64,000 nucleotides of DNA. Source: Rubrolithibacter danxiaensis (GTDB lineage Bacteria > Bacteroidota > Bacteroidia > Sphingobacteriales > Sphingobacteriaceae). How positions within the stretch are numbered: position 1 is the stretch's first letter; every line of letters begins with the position of its first letter. This document shows, piece by piece, positions 1 through 8,193 of this stretch. The position numbers were made by a program, and so were the translations under genes. The notes under the pieces were generated by a model. That model searched no databases and was not told the origin of the DNA. It saw only the letters and a program-made list of their open reading frames with translations. Location of the stretch: NCBI RefSeq assembly GCF_047272945.1, contig NZ_JBKOPS010000001.1, positions 372,001-436,000 of the forward strand, in the 5' to 3' direction.

Positions 1-2
1 TG

Positions 3-695
3 ACTGGGGATTACCAGCTCAATCTTGACGGCATTGCGGAAGCAATTGATGAAAACACGAAACTGATTTTTATTTGCTCCCCTAACAATCCTACCGGAAA
101 TTCAATAGACAGGGAAGCTATTGAAACGATTCTGGCGAATTTTAACGGCATCGTTGTAATTGATGAAGCTTATATAAATTTTTCGCGGCAGCGGTCATTT
201 ATTCAGGAGCTGACTGAATACAGCAATTTAGTGATACTTCAAACTTTATCAAAAGCCTGGGGATTGGCTGGTTTACGGGTCGGAATGGCCTTTGCAAGTC
301 AGGAGATTATCGAAGTATTCAATAAGGTAAAACCTCCCTATAATATAAATGAAGCCTCGCAACGACTTGCTTCAGAAGCATTGAACAATGTTGAGCAGGT
401 AAATAACTGGATTAAGGAAACTATTAAGGAACGCGATAACCTGGTTTTGGGACTGAAAAAATTCGGTTTTGTGGAAAACATTTATCCTTCTGACGCAAAT
501 TTCATTCTTGTAAAAACTACCGAACCTGTAAAAATCTATAATTTCCTTGTTGAGAAAGACATCATTGTTCGTGATAGGTCGAAAGTAGAATTGTGCGAAG
601 GTTGTTTACGGATTACAGTGGGTATTCCATCTGAAAACGAACGTCTTTTGTCTGCCTTAAAAGAGTACAAACCGGTTAATAATTTAATAGCTTAA
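3..695 (+). CDS. hisC: Histidinol-phosphate aminotransferase (partial, 5' end outside window)
   Basis: PLP-dependent transaminase converting imidazole-acetol phosphate plus glutamate to histidinol phosphate in histidine biosynthesis. The reading frame is open from base 3, so the N-terminus lies beyond the window edge. Visible fold-type I landmarks are CSPNNPTGN near base 80, VIDEAYINF near base 160, and the PLP-lysine motif TLSKAWGLAGLRVG with the lysine codon at 252-254. The C-terminal domain ends at the TAA at 693-695, whose last A is the first base of the hisB ATG, indicating translational coupling. Its place directly before hisB and the other his genes fixes the function; another class I/II transaminase is unlikely. 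Confidence 0.95.
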   Translation, partial: TGDYQLNLDGIAEAIDENTKLIFICSPNNPTGNSIDREAIETILANFNGIVVIDEAYINFSRQRSFIQELTEYSNLVILQTLSKAWGLAGLRVGMAFASQEIIEVFNKVKPPYNINEASQRLASEALNNVEQVNNWIKETIKERDNLVLGLKKFGFVENIYPSDANFILVKTTEPVKIYNFLVEKDIIVRDRSKVELCEGCLRITVGIPSENERLLSALKEYKPVNNLIA

Positions 696-1840
696 TGAGT
701 ACTTTAAAAAAAGTTTTATTTATAGATCGGGATGGCACACTTGTGTTAGAGCCGGAAGACTACCAGATCGATTCGTTCAGCGAACTTGAATTTTACCCGC
801 ATGTATTTGAATACATGGGTAAAATAGCCCGCGAAATGGATTTTGAACTTGTTATGGTTACCAATCAGGATGGGCTCGGAACTCCCTCTCATCCGGAAGA
901 AAATTTCTGGACCATCCACAACTTCATTATCAAGGCATTAAAAAACGAGGGAATAACTTTCAGCGAGGTAATTATTGATAAAACCTTTCCTCACGAAAAT
1001 GCGCCTACCCGCAAACCCGGCACCGCCCTTCTCACCAGGTATTTCAATGCAGAGGAATACGATCTGGCTAATTCCTATGTAATCGGCGATCGTATTACAG
1101 ATGTTGTTTTAGCCAAGAATTTGAATTGTAAAGCAATCTGGTTAAAAAAGGATGAATTACTCGGATCGGATGAGATTAAAGAGCAGAAGTCTGAGTTAAA
1201 GGAATTTATCTCTTTAGATACTACAAACTGGAAAGAGGTTTACGAATTTCTTAAAATTGGAAAACGCGAAATTGAACACCGCCGGACAACGAAAGAAACT
1301 GATATTTATATAAAGATAAATCTTGACGGAAAAGGTGAAGCAAACGTTTCTACAGGTTTATCATTTTTTGATCATATGCTCGATCAGATTGCCAGGCATG
1401 GCAGCATCGATCTGACAATTACCGCGAAAGGTGATTTGCATATCGACGAACATCACACCATAGAAGATACCGGAATTGCTTTAGGCGAAGCATTTTTAGA
1501 AGCCTTAGGAGATAAACGTGGAATTGAACGATATGGCTTTTGCCTCCCTATGGATGATTGCCTGGCCCAAGTCGCAATTGATTTTGGTGGCAGGAACTGG
1601 ATTGTATGGGATGCAAAGTTTAACCGCGAAAAGATAGGAGAAATGCCAACAGAAATGTTTTTCCACTTCTTCAAGTCTTTCAGTGATGCTTCGAGATCGA
1701 ACCTGAACATAAAAGCAGAAGGACAAAACGAGCATCATAAAATAGAAGCTATTTTCAAAGCGTTTGCCAAATCTATTAAAATGGCGGTAAAAAGAAATGC
1801 CGAAAACATGGCTTTGCCAAGCACAAAAGGTGTTTTGTAA
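695..1840 (+). CDS. hisB: Bifunctional histidinol-phosphatase / imidazoleglycerol-phosphate dehydratase
   Basis: Two-domain enzyme of 381 aa catalysing two histidine-pathway steps. The N-terminal part (residues about 5-165) is a HAD phosphatase with the nucleophile motif FIDRDGTLV (D11, D13) and a later VIGDRITDV metal-binding loop. From about residue 190 an IGPD domain begins (EIEHRRTTKETDI), followed by the metal-binding HHTIEDTG and the C-terminal EHHKIEAIFKA. Length and fusion match the enterobacterial and Bacteroidota type. The start overlaps the hisC stop by one base. The gene is followed by a 24-bp gap and hisH, as expected in one operon. Confidence 0.96.
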   Translation: MSTLKKVLFIDRDGTLVLEPEDYQIDSFSELEFYPHVFEYMGKIAREMDFELVMVTNQDGLGTPSHPEENFWTIHNFIIKALKNEGITFSEVIIDKTFPHENAPTRKPGTALLTRYFNAEEYDLANSYVIGDRITDVVLAKNLNCKAIWLKKDELLGSDEIKEQKSELKEFISLDTTNWKEVYEFLKIGKREIEHRRTTKETDIYIKINLDGKGEANVSTGLSFFDHMLDQIARHGSIDLTITAKGDLHIDEHHTIEDTGIALGEAFLEALGDKRGIERYGFCLPMDDCLAQVAIDFGGRNWIVWDAKFNREKIGEMPTEMFFHFFKSFSDASRSNLNIKAEGQNEHHKIEAIFKAFAKSIKMAVKRNAENMALPSTKGVL

Positions 1841-1864
1841 ATAGAATAAACCAAACTCACTCTG

Positions 1865-2473
1865 ATGGAAAAAAAAGATGTAGGGATAGTATATTACGGA
1901 GCAGGCAACCTTTTTTCGTTAACTGCAGCTTTAGACAGGCAACAGGTTTCTTACGGGATGATTACTTCTGCAGATGAGTTTGATTTGTACGACCGCTATA
2001 TTATCCCCGGCGTTGGACATGCGGGTGCAGCTATGCAAAAACTGGAAGAAACAGGTTTTGTTCCTTTGATAAAAGAATTAAAAAAACCGGTTCTGGGCAT
2101 TTGTGTAGGAATGCAGTTATTAACTGATTTCTCTGAAGAAGGCAGCTCTTCCCTCACTTCTATTATTCCTTTAAATACCGTTCAATTTAATGCTGAAATT
2201 TTAAAACTAAAAGTTCCGCATATGGGTTGGAATAAGGTAACGGTAGAATTTGAAAATGAGCTGTTTAAAGGAATTGAAAATAATTCATACTTTTATTTTG
2301 TACATTCATACTTTATAGAATTTAATTCTAAATTTACTCTTGCATCGGCAGATTACGGAATTAAATTCTCAGCATCAGTAAAAAAGGATAATTTTTTTGG
2401 AGTACAATTTCATCCTGAAAAATCAGGAGAAGCAGGCGAAAAAATATTAAAGAACTTTACATACCTAAACTAA
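1865..2473 (+). CDS. hisH: Imidazole glycerol phosphate synthase, glutamine amidotransferase subunit
   Basis: Class I glutaminase (202 aa) that supplies ammonia to HisF for making imidazole glycerol phosphate and AICAR. The catalytic triad is visible: C80 in VLGICVGMQLL, and H183 and E185 in GVQFHPEKS near the C-terminus. The oxyanion-strand region PGVGHAG lies at residues 49-54. It is separated by one base from hisA downstream, so the two are probably translated together. Its partner hisF lies further down the same operon. Confidence 0.96.
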   Translation: MEKKDVGIVYYGAGNLFSLTAALDRQQVSYGMITSADEFDLYDRYIIPGVGHAGAAMQKLEETGFVPLIKELKKPVLGICVGMQLLTDFSEEGSSSLTSIIPLNTVQFNAEILKLKVPHMGWNKVTVEFENELFKGIENNSYFYFVHSYFIEFNSKFTLASADYGIKFSASVKKDNFFGVQFHPEKSGEAGEKILKNFTYLN

Positions 2474-2474
2474 T

Positions 2475-3224
2475 ATGTATATTATTCCGGCAATTGACAT
2501 TCTGGACAAAAAAGTTGTCCGTCTTCGTGAAGGAGATTATGAACAGGTTACCTTTTACGATGTTACCCTCGAAGAAATGATTGAGAAATATCAGTCAAAC
2601 GGAACTGAATTTGTTCATATCATTGATTTAAACGGTGCCCGTGGTGATTTTAGCAATCAACAGTACCTGTTTGATATCATCCGCAAAACTGAAATGAAAG
2701 TACAGTACGGAGGCGGTGTAAGAAGCATTGAAAAAGTTAAGGAATTAATTGATTCCGGAATTCACCGGATAATTGTAGGAACCCAGGCCATTACAAATCC
2801 AAAATTTTTACCGGATCTGAGTAAAGAGATTTGTGGTAAAGAAAAATGTTCAGACCAGGTAGTTGTAGCTATTGATGTGCTGGATGAAGTTATAAAGTAT
2901 TCAGGCTGGATGGAAAGCTCTCCTATCAAATTGATGGATTACGTGGATCGTTGCTTATCCTTAGGCTTTTTCCGCTTTCTGTGTACTGACATAAATAAAG
3001 ACGGAAAATTGGGCGGTGCTGGTGTTGAATTATACCAGAAACTGCTTGATCACTCGCCTTTTATTAAACTGATTGCTTCCGGTGGTATCAGCTCTATGGA
3101 AGATATATATACCTTACAGCAAATTAAGGTGGAAGCATGTGTTGTAGGCAAGGCAATTTATGAGGGCCATATCACTATAGAAGAAATCCAGGACTGGAAT
3201 CTGAAATCGCTGATTTCATTTTAA
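2475..3224 (+). CDS. hisA: ProFAR isomerase
   Basis: TIM-barrel isomerase (249 aa) converting ProFAR to PRFAR, the fourth step of histidine synthesis. The N-terminal strand IIPAIDILDKKVVRL carries catalytic D8, and a second aspartate D134 sits in VVAIDVLD, the equivalent of the general acid in characterised HisA. Phosphate-binding loops YGGGVRS (about 78-84) and ASGGIS (C-terminal third) are present. It begins one base after hisH. A 140-bp gap containing an inverted repeat separates it from hisF, the longest gap in this operon. Confidence 0.95.
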   Translation: MYIIPAIDILDKKVVRLREGDYEQVTFYDVTLEEMIEKYQSNGTEFVHIIDLNGARGDFSNQQYLFDIIRKTEMKVQYGGGVRSIEKVKELIDSGIHRIIVGTQAITNPKFLPDLSKEICGKEKCSDQVVVAIDVLDEVIKYSGWMESSPIKLMDYVDRCLSLGFFRFLCTDINKDGKLGGAGVELYQKLLDHSPFIKLIASGGISSMEDIYTLQQIKVEACVVGKAIYEGHITIEEIQDWNLKSLISF

Positions 3225-3250
3225 GGATTCAATCTGTTTTCACTTTATAT

Positions 3251-3267
3251 GTGATGTTTATCATCAC
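3251..3267 (+). other. Inverted repeat in the hisA-hisF gap
   Basis: GTGATG (3251-3256) and CATCAC (3262-3267) form a perfect 6-bp stem with a 5-nt loop, within the only long gap of the his operon. No T-run follows immediately, so a simple intrinsic terminator is unlikely. It may stabilise mRNA ends or partially attenuate. Weak evidence. Confidence 0.3.
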
Positions 3268-3364
3268 GAAGCAAAGAGTTTTTAGTTTATTAAGAAAAAC
3301 GAATTTTCATTTTCAGCAGAAAGAAGTCCGATAAATCTTTTTGCAGCTTATATTTTTACTGTTA

Positions 3365-4120
3365 ATGGTCTCAAAAAGAATTATTCCCTGCCTTGATGTT
3401 AAAGACGGGCGAACAGTAAAAGGAGTAAACTTTGTTGACCTCCGCGATGCGGGCGATCCTGTAGAATTAGCCTGGCAGTATTCCCGTCAGGGCGCCGATG
3501 AACTTGTCTTTCTTGACATTACAGCTACCCACGAACGCCGCAAAACCATGGTAGAATTAGTAAAAGCGGTTGCACGGCAAATTAATATTCCTTTTACTAT
3601 TGGGGGAGGAATTAATGAAATTGCCGATGCGGATATCCTGTTAAACTCCGGCGCAGATAAGATATCTGTTAACTCGGCCGCCGTACGGAATCCGGCCCTG
3701 ATAAGTGAGCTGGCAAATGCATTCGGAAAACAGTTTGTAGTAGTTGCAGTAGATACCAAAATAGTAGAAGGTAAAAACCTGGTGCATTTAAACGGCGGCA
3801 GAATCGCTACCGAATTAGAAACGGAAAGCTGGATAAAACAAACCGAGGAATTAGGTGCTGGCGAAATACTGCTTACTTCCATGAATCATGATGGCACAAA
3901 AAATGGCTTTGACTGCGATCTTTTAAAAAAGATCAACGATACCATATCCATTCCCCTGATTGCATCAGGCGGAGCAGGAACTACAGGGCATTTTATAGAA
4001 GTGTTCGAAAAAAGCAATGTTGATGCCGCCCTTGCCGCTTCTGTTTTTCATTACGGGGAGATAATGATACCTTCGCTGAAAAATGAATTAAGAAATAACA
4101 ATATCCGGGTAAGGCTTTAG
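3365..4120 (+). CDS. hisF: Imidazole glycerol phosphate synthase, cyclase subunit
   Basis: TIM-barrel cyclase joining HisH-derived ammonia to PRFAR. The ATG at 3365 is chosen because it gives the family-standard beginning MVSKRIIPCLDVKDGR with catalytic D11, and places the second catalytic aspartate at D130 (VVVAVDT), exactly the numbering of well-studied HisF proteins. An in-frame TTG 24 bases upstream would add eight residues not seen in the family. Phosphate loops TIGGGI (78-83) and ASGGAG are present. Length 251 aa is normal. Confidence 0.96.
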   Translation: MVSKRIIPCLDVKDGRTVKGVNFVDLRDAGDPVELAWQYSRQGADELVFLDITATHERRKTMVELVKAVARQINIPFTIGGGINEIADADILLNSGADKISVNSAAVRNPALISELANAFGKQFVVVAVDTKIVEGKNLVHLNGGRIATELETESWIKQTEELGAGEILLTSMNHDGTKNGFDCDLLKKINDTISIPLIASGGAGTTGHFIEVFEKSNVDAALAASVFHYGEIMIPSLKNELRNNNIRVRL

Positions 4121-4166
4121 CTGCACTGAATGCAGAAGCTTCTTCCTGGAGCAATTAAAATATTAA

Positions 4167-4754
4167 ATGAACATTGATTTTGATAAATCAAACGGGCTGG
4201 TACCTGTAGTTATCCAGGATGAACAAACCCTGGAAGTACTGATGCTCGGATATATGAATGAGGAAGCTTACCGGAAAACGCTGAATGAAAAGAAGGTTAC
4301 CTTTTTTTCCCGCTCGAAAAATCGTTTATGGACCAAGGGCGAAGAAAGCGGAAACTTTCTGCACGTTGTAAACATTGCTGAAGACTGCGACAACGATACC
4401 CTACTTATAAAAGTTAATCCCCAGGGCCCAACATGCCATACAGGGTCCAGAAGCTGTTTTTCTACAGATTATAACCAGAATTTTATTTTCCGCTTAGAGC
4501 AGATTATAAAAGACCGATATGAAAATCCAAGGGAAGATTCCTACATCAATAAACTCAGAGGAAAAGGTTTAAACAAGATTGCACAGAAAGTTGGAGAAGA
4601 AGGCGTTGAAACCGTAATAGCTGCGTTAAACGAAACAGAGAAAGACTTAATAAACGAGGCGTCCGACCTTGTGTTCCACCTGCTGGTACTGTTAAAAGAG
4701 AAAAATATAAGCTTAAAAACCATAAGTGATAATCTTTCGCAAAGGCATAAATAA
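4167..4754 (+). CDS. hisI: Bifunctional phosphoribosyl-AMP cyclohydrolase / phosphoribosyl-ATP pyrophosphatase
   Basis: HisIE fusion (195 aa) performing steps two and three of histidine biosynthesis. The cyclohydrolase domain (about 1-105) shows LMLGYMNEEAY, the signature TFFSRSKNRLWTKGEESGN, the metal-binding DCDNDTLL and the cysteine motif GPTCHTGSRSCF. The pyrophosphatase domain (about 110-195) is all-helical with KVGEEGVETVIAA and NEASDLVFHLLVLL. Its TAA shares a base with the ATG of the WD40 gene, so the his operon probably continues into that gene. Confidence 0.95.
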   Translation: MNIDFDKSNGLVPVVIQDEQTLEVLMLGYMNEEAYRKTLNEKKVTFFSRSKNRLWTKGEESGNFLHVVNIAEDCDNDTLLIKVNPQGPTCHTGSRSCFSTDYNQNFIFRLEQIIKDRYENPREDSYINKLRGKGLNKIAQKVGEEGVETVIAALNETEKDLINEASDLVFHLLVLLKEKNISLKTISDNLSQRHK

Positions 4755-5665
4755 TGAAAGTTGAGCGAATAGCGGCTTTACCCGGCCATCAGAATCCTGT
4801 TTATACCGTTGAAAGTTCGCAAAAACCCGGTATTTTCTTTTCGGCAGGGAATGATAAAGGAGTAGTTGAATGGAGCATAAAAACATTGTCGCATATAAAA
4901 GTGCTTGTTCCCGCTCCAACTTCTGTTTATGCTCTTCATGCCGTTAGCAATTTCCCGCTTCTAGTAATCGGGGAAAGAAGCGGAAACGTACGGGTATTCG
5001 ATTTTGCACAGCAAAAAGTTGTTGCTACCCTCTCCCATCACCGCCTGCCCATATTTGATATTACTTCTGTAAAAAGAAAAAACGAATTGATTATTTCTTC
5101 CGAAGATGGCTCTGTTTCTATCTGGGACCTCAACGATTTCAAGCTTTTATATTCATTTAAAGTTTCAGCAGATACAGTCAGGTCAATAACCGTAAATCCG
5201 GATGAAACACTGGCAGCTTTTGGCTGCAAAGACAACCTGATCCGTATTTATAACCTGGAAGATTATTCTTTTTTCAAAGAACTTGAGGGACATACCATGC
5301 CGGTTACTTCCGTTCAGTTCTCACCCGATGGAAGATTCCTGCTTAGCGGCGGCAGAGACGCCAGGCTCAATATCTGGAGCACACTCGATTTTTCTCTGAA
5401 AGAAACCATTATCGCCCATCTCTTTGCCATTTACGACATCCGGTTTCATCCATCTAAACCCTATTTCGCAACAGCCAGCAGGGATAAAAGCATTAAAATA
5501 TGGAGTTCTGAAACTTTCACTCTTCAAAAGGTTTTAAGCCGCGAAAAAGGGATTGAAATGCATAGTTTATCCGTCAATAAGATCTGCTGGGATAGCAGTA
5601 CGGGATATTTAATCTCCGCCGGAGATGATAAAATTGTTATGATCTGGAACTTTGAATTTGAGTAA
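4754..5665 (+). CDS. WD40-repeat protein coupled to the his operon
   Basis: A 303-aa protein made almost wholly of WD40 repeats, predicted to fold as a single cytoplasmic seven-bladed propeller. Repeat signatures include GSVSIWDLNDF, HTMPVTSVQFSPDGRFLLSG, ARLNIWSTLDF, DKSIKIWSSETF and KIVMIWNFEFE. There is no signal peptide or catalytic motif, so the role is probably protein binding. The start codon overlaps the hisIE stop (TAATG), implying co-translation with histidine genes. No specific function can be assigned; such genes at the end of Bacteroidota his operons are known to me only as conserved hypotheticals. Confidence 0.8.
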   Translation: MKVERIAALPGHQNPVYTVESSQKPGIFFSAGNDKGVVEWSIKTLSHIKVLVPAPTSVYALHAVSNFPLLVIGERSGNVRVFDFAQQKVVATLSHHRLPIFDITSVKRKNELIISSEDGSVSIWDLNDFKLLYSFKVSADTVRSITVNPDETLAAFGCKDNLIRIYNLEDYSFFKELEGHTMPVTSVQFSPDGRFLLSGGRDARLNIWSTLDFSLKETIIAHLFAIYDIRFHPSKPYFATASRDKSIKIWSSETFTLQKVLSREKGIEMHSLSVNKICWDSSTGYLISAGDDKIVMIWNFEFE

Positions 5666-5674
5666 AGAATTTAT

Positions 5675-6067
5675 TTACTCCACGAATTCCAAATCATCAA
5701 CACGTTCAAAATGTTTTATATTTAATGTAGCAAAAGGTAGCTTGTTTGCAATTGCTGTAGCTGCAATAAAAAGATCTGCAATTCCTATTTGTTTTCGTTT
5801 CTTTTTTAAACTATTATTAATATCAACAGCAAGTTTTACTACGGCCTGATCAAAAGGTAAAACTTCTATCTTATTAAGTAAATCTTCCCAATAACTTTTT
5901 TGAGGTTCTGTAGCACCTGCGTAAATCTCATATTCAGTTATTGCCGAGATAGAAAAAGTATAGCCTTGTCTAACCAATGCTACCAATCTTGAATTTCTTT
6001 TATCGGTTTTACGAAAAAGATCAATTAGAATAGAAGTGTCAACAAGTATTACTTTATCGCCATTCAT
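5675..6067 (-). CDS. PIN-domain toxin, VapC-like
   Basis: Predicted RNase toxin of 130 aa. PIN landmarks: LVDTSILIDLF (D10, D16), SAITEYEIYAG (E45), IGIADLFIAATA (D98) and LNIKHFERV near the end, together forming the Mg-binding acidic cluster of the VapC family. An ATG at 6067 is preferred over an in-frame TTG at 6091 because it puts the first aspartate at residue 10. It overlaps the antitoxin stop by 14 bases, typical of a co-translated toxin-antitoxin pair. It converges with the WD40 gene, 9 bp away. The tRNA or mRNA target cannot be inferred. Confidence 0.85.
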   Translation of the reverse strand: MNGDKVILVDTSILIDLFRKTDKRNSRLVALVRQGYTFSISAITEYEIYAGATEPQKSYWEDLLNKIEVLPFDQAVVKLAVDINNSLKKKRKQIGIADLFIAATAIANKLPFATLNIKHFERVDDLEFVE

Positions 6068-6272
6068 CAATTTCTTTTCTTGCCTGCTCAATCAGTTCAA
6101 ACTGCTCATCGTTCAAGGTTGGGGCAGATAATAAAAAACTTTCAAGTTCCGTCGGTGCATCTTTCCTAATTTCCTTATCAACCTCTTCTTTAAGCTTTAA
6201 CCATTGGGTTGGTGACAGTTTTTTAGCAATACTAACTAATTCGTCAAACCCAATATCTATTTGTACTTGCAT
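6054..6272 (-). CDS. Antitoxin of the PIN toxin pair
   Basis: Small acidic protein of 72 aa starting at the ATG at 6272. It begins MQVQIDIGFDELVSIAKKLS and contains the pattern LSPTQWLKLKEEVDKE, similar to small helical antitoxins found in front of PIN toxins in Bacteroidota and cyanobacteria. The C-terminal half is glutamate-rich (FELIEQARKEIDEWR) and would wrap the toxin. Identification rests mainly on size, order (antitoxin first) and the 14-base overlap with the toxin gene. No classic VapB AbrB-type or RHH DNA-binding motif is obvious. Confidence 0.7.
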   Translation of the reverse strand: MQVQIDIGFDELVSIAKKLSPTQWLKLKEEVDKEIRKDAPTELESFLLSAPTLNDEQFELIEQARKEIDEWR

Positions 6273-6340
6273 AATCAAATTTAATGTTTTAAAAGCAAAT
6301 GTTCAGTTTATACTTATCCATCTATTAACACTACTAAAAC

Positions 6341-7129
6341 TCACACATACCGCTTAATTACCCTCAGTTTATGTGTTTGCCGCTGCAATTCTTCACTATA
6401 AATTCCATTTGGGTTTAATGAATCAATTTTTACCCTGCCGGAAGCGTGAATGATCTGAGTGGAACTTATAACTATTCCTACATGGGTTATACGTCCCTGA
6501 TCATTATCAAAAAATGCAAGATCACCGGCCTGAACATTCTCTAAGGAACTTATCAGTTCTCCCTGTTCAGCCTGCTGCCAGGCATCTCTTTTAAGCCTGA
6601 CTCCAAAAAGTTTAAATACTATTTGGGTAAAGCCGGAGCAATCTATACCAAAAACAGAGCGTCCTCCCCATAAATACGGCGCATTTAGAAAAAACTTTGA
6701 ACAACTTATTACCTTGTCTTTAAAAGCACTTTCAGGAAGCTTAATTGAAGTACCTTCAACCTGGTATTCTTCTTCATTTAACGTAAACTTACCCTGGTCG
6801 GATACAGGAATTGAACATCCCGCAACTAAATACAAGTAGCTATCTTTGCTTATATTCTTGACAGCATGATAAACTTCAAGACTTAACACATTTTCTGCTT
6901 TGCTGAACTTTTGATATTCCTCATACTCTGCTTCGACATATTGCTTTACATCAATCCATCCCGTATAATCCTCGTAAGCAGTTTTTATTTCAACCCACTT
7001 ATCTGTTTTCTGAATAATTTCAAAGCAATCACCAAATAATAACTGCGTTGTTATTTCACTTTTATCAGAAGGCTCGGCCCTTACCGGAACGATGGACAAA
7101 TTACAAATACCGTAGGTGCTGCTCGTCAT
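6341..7129 (-). CDS. NlpC/P60 cell-wall peptidase with SH3-like region
   Basis: Predicted gamma-D-glutamyl-diamino acid endopeptidase (262 aa) acting on murein peptides. The N-terminal half (about 10-135) looks like two bacterial SH3-like domains (TQLLFGDCFEIIQ, EDYTGWIDVKQY). The C-terminal NlpC/P60 domain has the catalytic cysteine C164 in YLWGGRSVFGIDCSGFTQ and the histidine H216 in GRITHVGIVI, with a further H228 in IIHASG. There is no signal peptide, so it may be a cytoplasmic YkfC-like enzyme that recycles murein peptides. It is transcribed divergently from the UspA gene. Confidence 0.88.
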   Translation of the reverse strand: MTSSTYGICNLSIVPVRAEPSDKSEITTQLLFGDCFEIIQKTDKWVEIKTAYEDYTGWIDVKQYVEAEYEEYQKFSKAENVLSLEVYHAVKNISKDSYLYLVAGCSIPVSDQGKFTLNEEEYQVEGTSIKLPESAFKDKVISCSKFFLNAPYLWGGRSVFGIDCSGFTQIVFKLFGVRLKRDAWQQAEQGELISSLENVQAGDLAFFDNDQGRITHVGIVISSTQIIHASGRVKIDSLNPNGIYSEELQRQTHKLRVIKRYV

Positions 7130-7202
7130 AAAAATTAAACAAAGAAAAAAAATTTAACTTTATAAAGGAAAACTTACTTTTCAAACCAAGTGTTTTATAA
7201 TT

Positions 7203-7688
7203 ATGAACCCTTTAAATCAATTACACAAAATTTTAATCGCCGTTGAAGACAGCGATTATTCTACGATAGCTACAAGTTATGGATTTGATCTTGCAAAAAG
7301 TCTGGGTGCCGAAGTTGCCCTGTTGCATGTGAACGATATTCCAACAGGTACTCCCTACGTTGGAGATCCGATATTAAATGAAGCTCCGGCCATGATCCCT
7401 GAAATAATAGCGGCACAGGAAGAAACAGGTAAAAAATTATTAAACAAAATAGCGGATACGTACGGCTCGAACTTAACTATTTACACATTTAACAAAATAG
7501 GAAACCCGATTGATGAAATACTGATAACTGCTGAAGAATGGAATGCGGACATGATTATCCTTGGCACTCATGGCAGAACCGGAATAGATCACTTTATTTC
7601 AGGAAGCGTAGCAGAAAAAGTTATCAGAAAGGCCGATTGCCCTGTTCTTATTATCCCGAATAAAACAAAAAAGGGAAAAGGTGAATAA
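7203..7688 (+). CDS. Universal stress protein, UspA family
   Basis: Single-domain Usp protein (161 aa). It starts with the strand KILIAVEDSDYS and ends with the nucleotide-binding signature GTHGRTGIDHFISGSVAEKV followed by CPVLIIP, matching the G-2x-G-9x-G-S/T pattern of ATP-binding Usp proteins. It stands alone between divergent and convergent neighbours and is followed by a short bidirectional terminator. Physiological role is not specified by context. Confidence 0.92.
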   Translation: MNPLNQLHKILIAVEDSDYSTIATSYGFDLAKSLGAEVALLHVNDIPTGTPYVGDPILNEAPAMIPEIIAAQEETGKKLLNKIADTYGSNLTIYTFNKIGNPIDEILITAEEWNADMIILGTHGRTGIDHFISGSVAEKVIRKADCPVLIIPNKTKKGKGE

Positions 7689-7694
7689 TAAAAA

Positions 7695-7714
7695 AAGCGA
7701 CCTAAAAATCGCTT
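7695..7714. terminator. Bidirectional terminator between uspA and ferredoxin genes
   Basis: AAGCGA (7695-7700) and TCGCTT (7709-7714) form a 6-bp stem with an 8-nt loop. On the minus strand it is followed by a T-rich run (complement of the A-run 7688-7696), a good terminator for the ferredoxin gene. On the plus strand it is weaker, ending in CTTCT. Confidence 0.65.
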
Positions 7715-7741
7715 CTTCTATTAGTATTCTGAGTGTGCTCT

Positions 7742-8095
7742 TTATGCCTCTGCATGCAGCCATGCTTTCTTGGCAAGCAACTCTTCTTCTGTTTCGCGAA
7801 CATCTTCATCATCCACACAGCAATCAACAGGGCAAACTGCTGCACATTGAGGTTCATCGTGGAAACCTTTACATTCTGTACACTTATCAGAAACTATATA
7901 ATAAAATTCGTCTGAAATAGGAGTCTGAGACTCTTCTGCATCTAAAGTTGTTCCGTCTCCAAAATCAATTATACCGCGTAAAGCCGTCCCATCTGAGAAA
8001 CGCCATGCTGCCCCTGCATCGTAAATGGCATTATTAGGGCATTCAGGCTCACAAGCTCCGCAATTAATACATTCATCTGTTATTTTAATCGCCAT
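7742..8095 (-). CDS. 2[4Fe-4S] ferredoxin with unequal clusters
   Basis: Low-potential electron carrier of 117 aa. Cluster motif one is C9-x2-C12-x2-C15-x3-C19-P (CINCGACEPECP). Motif two has a longer internal gap, C72-x2-C75-x8-C84-x3-C88-P, characteristic of the Alvin/YfhL-like class. About 50 residues separate the motifs. The ATG at 8095 is chosen because it starts the family-like MAIKITDECINCG; in-frame starts further upstream add an unrelated hydrophobic tail. A TATATTTG box on the minus strand (8162-8169) resembles the Bacteroidota -7 element. It is divergent from the LuxC-like gene. Confidence 0.9.
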   Translation of the reverse strand: MAIKITDECINCGACEPECPNNAIYDAGAAWRFSDGTALRGIIDFGDGTTLDAEESQTPISDEFYYIVSDKCTECKGFHDEPQCAAVCPVDCCVDDEDVRETEEELLAKKAWLHAEA

Positions 8096-8193
8096 GACTG
8101 TCTGAATTCTTAATCTAAAACCTAATATTTGCAAATAATTGCTTATCTGCAAAAAACTGAGCAAATATAACATTATTTGAAGATTATAGTTTG

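Noticed and set aside
1..230. Possible truncated or disrupted hisC
   Set aside because: The frame is open to the window edge with intact motifs, so truncation is due only to the window boundary.
3341..3364. Longer hisF starting at TTG
   Set aside because: The extra eight hydrophobic residues are not family-like, and the ATG at 3365 gives the standard N-terminus and residue numbering.
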